Positions 1-6,001 of a DNA stretch of 6,001 nucleotides are shown here, piece after piece. Within the stretch, counting starts at the first letter, position 1; every line of letters begins with the position of its first letter. The stretch is from DASYQV01 sp036005125 (GTDB taxonomy: Bacteria > Acidobacteriota > Vicinamibacteria > Vicinamibacterales > UBA2999). Location of the stretch: contig DASYQV010000091.1 in assembly GCA_036005125.1 (NCBI GenBank), positions 1 to 6,001 of the forward strand, read 5' to 3'. The notes below the pieces were generated by a model, which was not told the DNA's origin, ran no database searches, and saw only the letters and a list, made by a program, of their open reading frames with translations. The translations under genes were made by a program, and so were the position numbers.

Positions 1-509
1 GTGAACTTCAGGACATGTGAGCCGCTGTAGTTGCCCAACCAGACGTTGTCCTTGTGGTCCACGTAGATGTTGTGCTCGGAATTGACCCACGGGTAATTCG
101 TCGGCGCGGTCCAGGTCATCTTCGGAGCGGGCCCCTTGGTCGCCGCGGCGAGCTGCTCGGCGCTCGGTCCGCCCCATGCCTGAACGAGACTGCCTGCTTG
201 ATCGAACTCGAGGACGGCTGGTGCTGGCGAGCAGCAGTCGCGCTGCGTGGCTGAAACCGCTGTACGCTCGCGATGCACGACCCAGATGTGATCGGTACCA
301 TCAGTCGCAACGCCGACGACGGGACCGGTGACCCAGTTGTCCCGCAGCGGAAGCTTCGGCCACGTCGGGTCCCACACGTATTCGGGAAGCTGATCCACCG
401 CGCCCACCGCCGTGGTCTGCGCGTGCAGCGACCGTGTCTCCTGGAGTCCGGGGGTCATGAAAAAGAGAAGCACGCCCGCAATCGCGCCGAGCCCGATCGA
501 CTTGATCAT
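1..509 (-). CDS. Exported NHL-repeat / six-bladed beta-propeller protein, partial (C-terminus beyond base 1)
   Basis: The reading frame starts at an ATG at 507-509 and stays open to the window edge, giving 169 visible residues. AGGAGG ends five bases before the ATG, a textbook Shine-Dalgarno. Residues 1-31 form a Sec signal peptide: MIKS, a hydrophobic core through about residue 18, and a likely cut after LHAQ. The mature part contains propeller-like strand pairs such as GVATDGTDHIWVVHRE (66-81), VLEFDQAGSLVQAWGG (99-114) and IYVDHKDNVWLGN (148-160), spaced like NHL blades. An adjacent Cys pair (C92, C93) precedes SPAPAVLEFD; from memory, CC-x-PAP-x-VLEFD is a recurrent signature of acidobacterial NHL proteins, some annotated as peptidyl-alpha-hydroxyglycine alpha-amidating lyase-like. 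Enzyme activity cannot be judged from this fragment, so only an exported binding or scaffold propeller is supported. It lies 131 bases downstream of the ankyrin gene on the same strand, so co-transcription is possible but unproven. Confidence 0.85.
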   Translation of the reverse strand, partial: MIKSIGLGAIAGVLLFFMTPGLQETRSLHAQTTAVGAVDQLPEYVWDPTWPKLPLRDNWVTGPVVGVATDGTDHIWVVHRERTAVSATQRDCCSPAPAVLEFDQAGSLVQAWGGPSAEQLAAATKGPAPKMTWTAPTNYPWVNSEHNIYVDHKDNVWLGNYSGSHVLKF

Positions 510-514
510 CGTGT

Positions 515-520
515 CCTCCT
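515..520 (-). promoter_or_regulatory. Shine-Dalgarno AGGAGG of the NHL protein gene
   Basis: Read on the minus strand, AGGAGG is followed by a five-base spacer (ACACG) and the ATG at 509. It is a perfect anti-16S match and fixes the start of the propeller gene, which matches the start of a clear signal peptide. The ankyrin gene uses nearly the same arrangement (GGAGGAC, then a start five bases after GGAGG). Confidence 0.8.
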
Positions 521-633
521 GTTCCTGCCCTCCAGCGCATCATTCTATGTCGCGGAGGGTGGCGAGGGACGGGATCACATGTTGACGTGCAGAAATCGAC
601 TTAGAAGGGACGTACTGCGCTGGACGGGCGGTC

Positions 634-654
634 AGCCGCTCTATCGGAGCGGCT
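634..654 (-). terminator. GC-rich hairpin across the ankyrin stop codon, possible weak terminator
   Basis: Bases 634-641 (AGCCGCTC) and 647-654 (GAGCGGCT) are perfect inverted repeats of 8 bp around a 5-base loop. The TAG stop of the ankyrin gene (641-643) sits in the stem and loop. On the transcribed strand the bases after the stem are GACCGCC, so the U-tract of a classical intrinsic terminator is missing. It may be a pausing or 3'-end-stabilising structure, or coincidence in GC-rich DNA. Confidence 0.25.
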
Positions 655-2155
655 CCTTTGTGCGACCAGCCTTCAACAGGGCGACATTTCCATCCCTCTC
701 GACATTCGATGGCGAGGACTCGGCGCCCAGGCTGCGAAAGAACGCAGCCGTCGTATCGGACCGGGTGTCGCTGCCGCCGTAATAGATGCCTTCCGAGATC
801 GCAAGCGGCGTCCATCCGTAGATATTCTTCGCATTCAGCTTCGCACCCTTGTCGACCAGAAACTGAATGAGCGTGTTGGCGCCGCTGTTTCCCCGATATG
901 CCGTTCCGTGGAGCGCCGTGTCGCCCGAGGCATCAACGGCGTTGACATCGATCCCGAGCTCCACGGCGAGCTTGATCGCCTCGAGCGCGTCGCGCTCCGG
1001 CACCGCGCTGTAGCCACGGACGCCGACGGCGGACGCGGCCATCAGCGCGGTCATCTTCTGGTTGTTCGGAAGCAGAGGATCGGCGCCGCCGGCAACCAGC
1101 AGTCGCATGACCTCGGCGTCGCCCGAGCGGGCCGCCACGAAGAATGGCGTTGCCCCAGCCAGGATGCCTCCACGCGCCCGGCCTGCGCCGTACCTGGGAG
1201 GGTTCCCCTGAGCCCGCGCGTTCGGGTTCGCTCCGCGATCGAGAAGCAGCTTTACGAACTCCCGTTTCGTCGATCCTCGCAGCCCTTCGAGCGCGCTCCA
1301 CTCGTTGTTGTCCGATCGTGCCCCGGCATCCGCGACGATGTCGGTGTTGCTCCAGTTGCCGGCGGCCCAGTGCAGCGGGGTGAACCCGGGGCCCTTGTTG
1401 GGATCGGCGCCTTTCGTGAGCAGGTGCCGAGCGAGCGAGATGTGACTCCGTATGGTCGCCACCGCGAGAGCGGTCGTTCCGTCGGCGGCCTCTTCGTTGA
1501 TGCCGGCCCCCGCGCCGAGCAGGATCTGGACGAGCTCCACATTGCCGGTTCGCGCGGCAAACAGCAACGGGGTGAATCCAGCCTTCGATCGGGTGCGGAC
1601 ATCTGCGCCCCGCTCGACCAGCAGGCGCACAACCTGCGGGTGGCCTTCCGCCGCAGCCCACATCAACGCGTTCTGCCCGAGCCGCGGCTCGGTGGCGTTC
1701 GCGTCCGCTTGCCGGTCCAGCAACATCTTCACGACGTCGGCGATCCCCGTCCGCGCGGCCGTCATGAGCGGCGTCTCACCGGTGACCGGAGACGCTGTGT
1801 TGGGATTTGCCCCCGAATTCAGCAGCAGATCGACGATGGCCGCATGTCCATTCGTGCATGCAAGCGAGAGCGGCGTCACGCCGTAGTCGTTCGCCACGTT
1901 CACACGCGCGCCGGCACGAATCAAGAGGGCGGCGATGTCGCGATCGCCGAGGTGGACCGCGTGGTGAAGGGCGGTCGCGCCGTCAGGCTCCGTCGTCGTG
2001 ACGTCGACCTTCTGCGCCAGCAGTCGAGCGACGGCCTGCGCGTCCCGGTTCTTCACGGCTTCGACCAGGCGAAGATCGCCGGCGGCGATCGGACGCGCCG
2101 CCAGGAGCAGACACGCCACGCACAAGATTGCCAGGCGGCCGATCTTTACCTGCAC
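641..2155 (-). CDS. Exported ankyrin-repeat protein, 504 aa
   Basis: A protein made almost wholly of ankyrin repeats, which are protein-binding helical scaffolds. The GTG at 2153-2155 is chosen because GGAGG lies five bases upstream and translation then begins with a Sec signal peptide: MQVK, a hydrophobic segment at residues 8-20 and a probable cut near PIAA|G (25). The frame is open further upstream to an ATG at 2236, but those codons fall inside the heptamer repeat. About twelve repeats can be traced, at roughly 27-55, 59-89, 92-121, 126-157, 160-190, 193-222, 226-253, 257-283, 286-313, 333-363, 366-408 and 411-442, with a degenerate C-terminal one at 447-478. TPL or TAL turns and xLLxxGAdpN ends are plain. 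The 257-283 repeat is shortened around GNWSNTDIV, and a Gly/Arg/Pro-rich insert (about 314-332) splits the array. The same oddities recur, as I recall, in a family of soil acidobacterial ankyrin proteins, so they are probably not damage. Its position after the DUF1592/DUF1552 pair suggests a binding partner outside the cytoplasm; this is inference. Confidence 0.9.
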   Translation of the reverse strand: MQVKIGRLAILCVACLLLAARPIAAGDLRLVEAVKNRDAQAVARLLAQKVDVTTTEPDGATALHHAVHLGDRDIAALLIRAGARVNVANDYGVTPLSLACTNGHAAIVDLLLNSGANPNTASPVTGETPLMTAARTGIADVVKMLLDRQADANATEPRLGQNALMWAAAEGHPQVVRLLVERGADVRTRSKAGFTPLLFAARTGNVELVQILLGAGAGINEEAADGTTALAVATIRSHISLARHLLTKGADPNKGPGFTPLHWAAGNWSNTDIVADAGARSDNNEWSALEGLRGSTKREFVKLLLDRGANPNARAQGNPPRYGAGRARGGILAGATPFFVAARSGDAEVMRLLVAGGADPLLPNNQKMTALMAASAVGVRGYSAVPERDALEAIKLAVELGIDVNAVDASGDTALHGTAYRGNSGANTLIQFLVDKGAKLNAKNIYGWTPLAISEGIYYGGSDTRSDTTAAFFRSLGAESSPSNVERDGNVALLKAGRTKEPLR

Positions 2156-2160
2156 GTCGT

Positions 2161-2165
2161 CCTCC
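2161..2165 (-). promoter_or_regulatory. Shine-Dalgarno GGAGG that selects the GTG start of the ankyrin gene
   Basis: On the minus strand GGAGG is followed by five bases (ACGAC) and GTG at 2155. The competing in-frame ATGs at 2236 and 2182 lie in or beside the heptamer repeat and would place about 27 or 9 polar residues ahead of the signal peptide. The GGAGG plus the signal-peptide position make the GTG the better start. Confidence 0.7.
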
Positions 2166-2170
2166 ACTCG

Positions 2171-2250
2171 GCCATTCTTCATTCTTGACTCATGATTCGT
2201 GATTCTTGATTCGAAACCACCAAAATCAAGAATCATGAATCATGAATGAA
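2171..2250. repeat. Inverted array of tandem heptamers (NTGATTC / GAATCAN) forming a long hairpin
   Basis: Reading the plus strand, bases 2171-2212 can be divided into six 7-base units ending in ATTC or ACTC, the best four (2185-2212) matching NTGATTC. Bases 2223-2250 divide into four units matching the reverse complement, best form GAATCAT. The two arrays face each other: 2190-2211 pairs with 2224-2245 over 22 positions with a single non-Watson-Crick pair (2199 with 2236) around a 12-base loop. The region is strikingly AT-rich against GC-rich coding DNA. It lies between the DUF1552 stop and the ankyrin signals, so it could terminate or attenuate readthrough, or stabilise the upstream mRNA 3' end. 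No T-run follows the stem on the minus strand, so a classical rho-independent terminator is not shown. It may equally be a dispersed genomic repeat that settled in an intergenic gap. Confidence 0.8.
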
Positions 2251-2274
2251 AGACCCGGCCTACGTACGCTGTTT

Positions 2275-3627
2275 TTAGAGATCAATCTTTCCCGTGCTGT
2301 CTCCCAGACGCTCTGCCGGGATGCCCATCTTCTCGAGCACGGTGACATGCAGGTTCGCCAGCGGCATGTCCTTCGTGACCCGGATATGACGGCCCCCCTT
2401 GATCTCGCCGCCTCCGCTCCCAACCAGCAGCATCGGCAGCTCCTGATGGAGGTGCATGTCCGAATTGCTCATGCCGGAGCCGTACACGACCATCACCCGA
2501 TCGAGCAGGCGGCCGTCGCCTTCCTGTGTCGACGCGAGCTTCTCCAGGAAGTGGGCGAACAACTTCATGTGGAACGCGTTCAGCTTCGACAGCCGCGCGA
2601 GCTTCTCCGGACGTCCCTGATGATGCGACAGCGGATGATGCGCATCGGGCACGCCGATCTCGGGATAGTTCCGGCTGCTCTTCTCGCGACCGAACATGAA
2701 CGTGCCAACGCGGGTCAGATCGCACTGCCACGCGAGCGCCCACAGATCGAACATGAGCTTCGCGTATTCCTCGTAGGTCGCGGGAACACCTGCCGGCTGC
2801 GCGACAATCGGCAGCTCGCGGCTGCTCTGTTCCTCCGCCCGCTGGATGCGACGCTCGATATCGCGGACCGAGTCGATGTACTCGGTGACCCTGAGGCGGT
2901 CGCTCGAGCCGAGCGACATCCTGAGCTGGGCCAGCCGGCCGGTGACCATGTCCAGGATGCTGCGCTCCATCTTGATCCGCGCCAGCCGCGCGGTCTGCTC
3001 GGTGCTCTCGCTCGACCCGAACAGACGCTCGAACACCGCGCGCGGATCGTTCTCCATCGGCAGCGGAGTCTTCGCGCTCGCCCAGGATACCGTGCCCGTA
3101 TAGGCGCAGCTGTATCCGTGCTCGCAGCCGCCGGCCATGTCATTGGCCTCCAGCGCAAGCTCGAGCGAGCCCAGTTGGGTCTGCTTGCCCAGCTCCTTCG
3201 CGACGATCTGATCCATCGAGATGCCGTTTTCGAGATCGGCGCCTTCGGTCTTCTTGGCATGAGCACCGGTCAGATACCCCGCTGAAGATCGCGAGTGGTC
3301 GCCCGAACCTTCCCCGGGGAGCTGATCGGCCGCGTTGTTGGCGAGGCCGCTCAGGACGACGAGCTGATTCCGATATGGCGCCAACGGCTGGAGAATCGGC
3401 GTCAGCTGAAACTCGGTTCCCTCGATTGCCGGCGTCCAGTCGGTCATGTTCATGCCGTTCGGCGTGTACAGCGCGCCGACCCGGAGCGGCGGCTTCGCCC
3501 CCGCGCTCGCGCTGCCCGCAAAGGCCGGAAGCATTCCGTCGAGCAGAGGCAGGGCGAGCGTCGCACCCATCCCGCGAAGCACGGTACGCCGGGCCAGGTG
3601 CTTTCTCATGACGATGTGGAGACTCAT
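2275..3627 (-). CDS. DUF1552 domain protein with Tat signal, 450 aa
   Basis: A full-length DUF1552 family protein; the family is of unknown biochemical function and is regularly found next to DUF1592-type cytochromes. The ATG at 3627 is preferred: AGGGGAG ends eight bases upstream. An in-frame ATG at 3645 (six codons earlier, overlapping the upstream stop as ATGA) and one at 3609 are alternatives. Residues 7-37 form a Tat-type signal: MRKHLARRTVLRGMG with twin Arg 13-14, a hydrophobic ALPLL stretch, and a probable cut in AFAGSASA. Family hallmarks include GGCEHGYSCAY with C168 and C174, FMFGREKSSRNYPEIG, the His cluster DAHHPLSHH (328-336), and VVYGSGMSNSDMHLH (380-394). The clustered His residues could bind a metal, but that is inference. 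Tat export implies folding, perhaps with a cofactor, before translocation. Only 14 bases separate it from the cytochrome stop, with the Shine-Dalgarno touching that stop, so the two are almost certainly one operon. Confidence 0.93.
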   Translation of the reverse strand: MSLHIVMRKHLARRTVLRGMGATLALPLLDGMLPAFAGSASAGAKPPLRVGALYTPNGMNMTDWTPAIEGTEFQLTPILQPLAPYRNQLVVLSGLANNAADQLPGEGSGDHSRSSAGYLTGAHAKKTEGADLENGISMDQIVAKELGKQTQLGSLELALEANDMAGGCEHGYSCAYTGTVSWASAKTPLPMENDPRAVFERLFGSSESTEQTARLARIKMERSILDMVTGRLAQLRMSLGSSDRLRVTEYIDSVRDIERRIQRAEEQSSRELPIVAQPAGVPATYEEYAKLMFDLWALAWQCDLTRVGTFMFGREKSSRNYPEIGVPDAHHPLSHHQGRPEKLARLSKLNAFHMKLFAHFLEKLASTQEGDGRLLDRVMVVYGSGMSNSDMHLHQELPMLLVGSGGGEIKGGRHIRVTKDMPLANLHVTVLEKMGIPAERLGDSTGKIDL

Positions 3628-3635
3628 ACCGGCAA

Positions 3636-3642
3636 CTCCCCT
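3636..3642 (-). promoter_or_regulatory. Shine-Dalgarno AGGGGAG overlapping the upstream stop; sets the DUF1552 start
   Basis: On the minus strand AGGGGAG is followed by eight bases (TTGCCGGT) and ATG at 3627. Its first base is the last base of the TGA stop of the cytochrome gene (3644-3642), so a ribosome finishing the first gene is positioned to begin the second. The ATG at 3645 has no comparable site at normal spacing; its nearest GGAGG is about 16 bases away. Confidence 0.65.
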
Positions 3643-6001
3643 CATCTACCGACGGACGACGCCTCCGTCTCGTGCGCTGGCGTCATCCGCATCCGAAAAG
3701 GAACACTGTCAATCAATTCGAGGATGATCGATGACCACCGGTAGTCGGCAGGCGCGGCGTTGCGAACGACGCGGCGGATCGCAGGCCTGTCGTAGTACTC
3801 GACCCCGCGGCCGAGCGCGTAGGTCATGAGCTTCGCGACGAGCGTCTGCACGAACTCCTGCTGGCGGCGGAGCAAGGTGCTGGCAAGCTCCGCCGGGCCG
3901 TCGAACTTCGTGCCGTCGGCCATGACGCCCACCGAATCGATCGGCGCGCCGGAGTCGGTGCTTCGCCACTTCCCGATCGCATCGAAATTCTCGAGCGCAA
4001 AACCTATCGGGTCCATCTGCGCATGGCAGCTCGCGCACACCGCATTCTTCCGATGGGCCTCCATCCGTGCGCGGACGGTGGCCGGCTCGCCACCCGCGCC
4101 GGTCTGCTTCAACCCTTCGACATTGGGCGGCGGCGCCGGCGGCGGAGACCCCAACAGATTGTCGAGCACGAACTTGCCACGTTGCACCGGTGAGGTGCGG
4201 TCGGGGTACGACGTCACGGTCAGGAGACTGCCGTGGCCCAGCACGCCTCGACGATGGGGATCCGTCATTTTCACGCGACGGAAGTGAGTGCCGTAGACGT
4301 TCGGGATCCCGTAGAACCGCGCCAGCCGCTCGTTGACGAACGTATAGTCCGCCCTCAACAGGTCCAGCACGCTGCGATCCTCGCGCAGCAAGCTCTCGAG
4401 GAAGAGTTGTGTCTCCTGCTGGAAGGCCTCCCGCAGGCTGTCGTCGAAGTCACGGAAGACCTGCGTATCCGGTGCGGCGACCCGCAGGTCGCGCAGATAC
4501 AGCCACTGGCTCGCGAAATTCCCGACCAATGACGACGCGCGACGATCGGCGAGCATGCGCCGGACCTGCTGCTGCAGAACGGCCCGATCGCCGAGCTTCC
4601 CGCGCACGGCGAGGTCGAGGAGTTCGTCATCCGGGATGCTGCTCCACAGGAAGAAGGACAAGCGAGAGGCCAGGTCGACATCGCTGATCGGGTGCACCGA
4701 CCCGGGCGCCGCCTGTGGCGGGTCGTGCTCCATGCGGAGCAGAAAGTCTGGCGAGACCAGCAACCCTTCGAGCGCCACCTGAATGCCTGATTCAAAGTTG
4801 CCGCTCGCGCGGCCGGCGCGGTAGAACCCCATCAATGGCTGAAGATCCTGCGACGTGATCGCGCGTCGATACGCGAGACGAGCGAGCTTGCTGATGATTC
4901 GCGCGGCGCATGCCTCTTCGTCGGCCGGCGGTGCCGGACGGCACTCGAAGATTCGCAGCCGGCTGGCGGTCTCCGGCAGCCCGGCGGGATTGAACGGACC
5001 CTCGATCTGCACGGTGCCCACGCTCATCAGCCGGTCTTCGACTCCCCGGAGCTCGGATGTCGGCAGACGATCGGGACCAGCACCCTCGGGCGCGGTAACA
5101 GCCTTCTTCACGAACGACACGCCGACCCGCCGTACCCCGCCCTTCGCATGGAAGCGGACGTGCAAGGCGTCATCGGCGAACCGCTCGTATTCGGACACTT
5201 CAACGATGCCGGGAGGCTTGATGCACCGCGGCTCTTTCGAGCCGACACACTCGCCGCCTACCTCAAAGCGCTTCACCCGAGCGCCATCCACGCGGACGTC
5301 CAGGTCTTCGCGATTCTCCAGACCCTGGATCGCGTTGTTGTCGAAGCGCCGACCGAGCCGAATCCTGAGCACGTACTCGCCATCGGCCGGAAAGTGGTGG
5401 CGAATCACCATCCCGCCCCTCGATCCGAACGGGAGCTCCTCGCTCACGCGGTCCTCCTGGAGGATGTACGAGGAGATCTTGTAGGAGTCGATCGACGGGC
5501 CGACCGCCGCATGGCCGATCGCGAGCCGGCTGATCTTCCGCGCCGCGCTCATGTAGCGCTCCAGCAGTCCCGGCGAGATCGACAGCACGTCGCCGATGTT
5601 GTCGAATCCGTATCCGGACTCGTCGGTGGGCAGGAGCGCCCGGCCGTCAATCTCCACCGCCAGCAGGTCGCGGACAGCGTTGGTATATTCGAACCGGTTG
5701 AGGCGCCGGACGATCGCCCGACCGGGATCGGGCCGAGCGGCGGCCACGTGATCGAGCTCGGTTTCGAGCCAGGAGGCGAGGCCCTCGTACGTGGCGCGGT
5801 CGGGCCGCGGCACGCCGACTGGCGGCATCTGACCAGCGCGAAGCTTCCGAACGACCTTCTCCCAGATTTCGGCACGCTCACCGACGTGCGCGATGTCCAC
5901 CTCGTCCAGCGACAGGCTTCCTGTCTTCAGTTTCTGATTGTGACAGGAGACGCAGTATCTCTTGAGCAGCGCGCGTTGGGCATCAGCGGTCGGCTTTTCG
6001 G
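3642..6001 (-). CDS. DUF1592-family multidomain c-type cytochrome, partial (N-terminus beyond base 6001)
   Basis: The frame is open from the window edge to a TGA at 3642-3644, giving 785 complete visible residues. The start and expected signal peptide lie outside; the GTG at 5900 is internal, because a haem site lies upstream of it. Visible order: a cytochrome c domain with CVSCH at residues 16-20 (bases 5940-5954) and a likely Met axial ligand in LRAGQMPP (58); DUF1587 (about 97-162, RLNRFEYTNAVRDLLA); a beta-rich, carbohydrate-binding-like segment (about 195-310) with C251 and C259; DUF1595 (about 353-430, Cys 353 and 364, then LARLAYRRAIT); DUF1592 (about 439-570, SDVDLASRLSFFLWSSIPDD); DUF1588 (about 583-690) with a second haem-type site CASCH (655-659, bases 4023-4037) followed by AQMDPIGFALENFD; and DUF1585 (about 709-780). 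This is the full standard architecture of the family. It must mature outside the cytoplasm, where haem c is attached. Substrate and electron partners are unknown; sugar or biopolymer oxidation has been guessed for such proteins but nothing here proves it. It heads the visible operon and is coupled to the DUF1552 gene. Confidence 0.94.
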   Translation of the reverse strand, partial: EKPTADAQRALLKRYCVSCHNQKLKTGSLSLDEVDIAHVGERAEIWEKVVRKLRAGQMPPVGVPRPDRATYEGLASWLETELDHVAAARPDPGRAIVRRLNRFEYTNAVRDLLAVEIDGRALLPTDESGYGFDNIGDVLSISPGLLERYMSAARKISRLAIGHAAVGPSIDSYKISSYILQEDRVSEELPFGSRGGMVIRHHFPADGEYVLRIRLGRRFDNNAIQGLENREDLDVRVDGARVKRFEVGGECVGSKEPRCIKPPGIVEVSEYERFADDALHVRFHAKGGVRRVGVSFVKKAVTAPEGAGPDRLPTSELRGVEDRLMSVGTVQIEGPFNPAGLPETASRLRIFECRPAPPADEEACAARIISKLARLAYRRAITSQDLQPLMGFYRAGRASGNFESGIQVALEGLLVSPDFLLRMEHDPPQAAPGSVHPISDVDLASRLSFFLWSSIPDDELLDLAVRGKLGDRAVLQQQVRRMLADRRASSLVGNFASQWLYLRDLRVAAPDTQVFRDFDDSLREAFQQETQLFLESLLREDRSVLDLLRADYTFVNERLARFYGIPNVYGTHFRRVKMTDPHRRGVLGHGSLLTVTSYPDRTSPVQRGKFVLDNLLGSPPPAPPPNVEGLKQTGAGGEPATVRARMEAHRKNAVCASCHAQMDPIGFALENFDAIGKWRSTDSGAPIDSVGVMADGTKFDGPAELASTLLRRQQEFVQTLVAKLMTYALGRGVEYYDRPAIRRVVRNAAPADYRWSSIILELIDSVPFRMRMTPAHETEASSVGR

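Noticed and set aside
542..570. Possible promoter for the propeller gene: TAGAAT (minus strand, 542-547) as a -10 box
   Set aside because: At 17 bases upstream the sequence is GTCCCT, matching only two of six positions of TTGACA, and 18-base spacing is no better. The -10 match alone is weak evidence.
273..782. 169-codon open frame on the plus strand spanning the 510-640 gap
   Set aside because: It is antisense to the start of the propeller gene and the end of the ankyrin gene, with Arg-rich composition and no ribosome binding site that I could see.
908..2188. 426-codon open frame on the plus strand
   Set aside because: It is antisense to the ankyrin gene; its product is Arg/His-rich without domains, as expected of a shadow frame in GC-rich DNA.
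2156..2236. In-frame extension of the ankyrin gene to an ATG at 2236 (531 aa)
   Set aside because: The extra 27 codons translate the heptamer repeat, put polar residues in front of a clear signal peptide, and lack a good Shine-Dalgarno. The GTG at 2155 has GGAGG at ideal spacing.
2171..2250. CRISPR-like array
   Set aside because: Units are 7 bases, directly adjacent with no spacers, and inverted half-way. This is a short tandem repeat hairpin, not CRISPR.
2258..2270. Small palindrome around TACGTA just after the DUF1552 stop
   Set aside because: Only six central bases are perfectly palindromic, which is expected by chance; no operator context was seen.
2242..3285. 347-codon open frame on the plus strand
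   Set aside because: It is antisense to the well-supported DUF1552 gene, with low-complexity Arg/Leu/His composition and no recognisable motif.
3642..5900. Start of the cytochrome gene at GTG 5900 (752 aa)
   Set aside because: The same frame continues to the window edge and encodes a CVSCH haem motif upstream of that GTG, so 5900 is internal and the gene is 5'-partial.

Overview
The window is a compact, GC-rich bacterial locus in which every supported gene is read from the minus strand. In order of transcription (right to left) it holds: a large c-type cytochrome of the DUF1587/DUF1595/DUF1592/DUF1588/DUF1585 family, whose 5' end lies beyond base 6001; a Tat-exported DUF1552 protein; an ankyrin-repeat protein with a Sec signal peptide; and the first 169 residues of an NHL-type beta-propeller protein that runs off the window at base 1. 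The gene set suggests a soil Acidobacteriota genome, most likely Vicinamibacteria-like. Planctomycetota, Verrucomicrobiota or Myxococcota remain possible, because the DUF1592/DUF1552 pair also occurs there. This assignment rests on protein families, not on a phylogenetic marker.

Layout. Bases 3642-6001: partial DUF1592-type cytochrome with two CxxCH haem sites. Bases 2275-3627: DUF1552 protein, whose Shine-Dalgarno sequence overlaps the stop codon of the cytochrome gene, so the two are probably translationally coupled. Bases 2156-2274: a 119-base gap filled mostly by an AT-rich inverted repeat made of tandem heptamers (consensus NTGATTC and its complement). Bases 641-2155: ankyrin protein, best started at a GTG preceded by GGAGG. 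Bases 510-640: a 131-base gap with a small GC-rich hairpin across the ankyrin stop codon and a strong AGGAGG ahead of the next gene. Bases 1-509: NHL beta-propeller protein, cut by the window edge.

How they may work together. All three genes whose N-termini are visible carry export signals, and the cytochrome must have its haem attached outside the cytoplasm. The cassette therefore looks like an exported assembly: a di-haem redox protein, a DUF1552 partner, an ankyrin scaffold and a beta-propeller. The DUF1592/DUF1552 pairing is a known recurrent association of unknown function. Including the ankyrin and propeller genes in the same functional unit is an inference from order, strand and export. 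No RNA gene, insertion sequence, CRISPR array or recognisable strong promoter was found.
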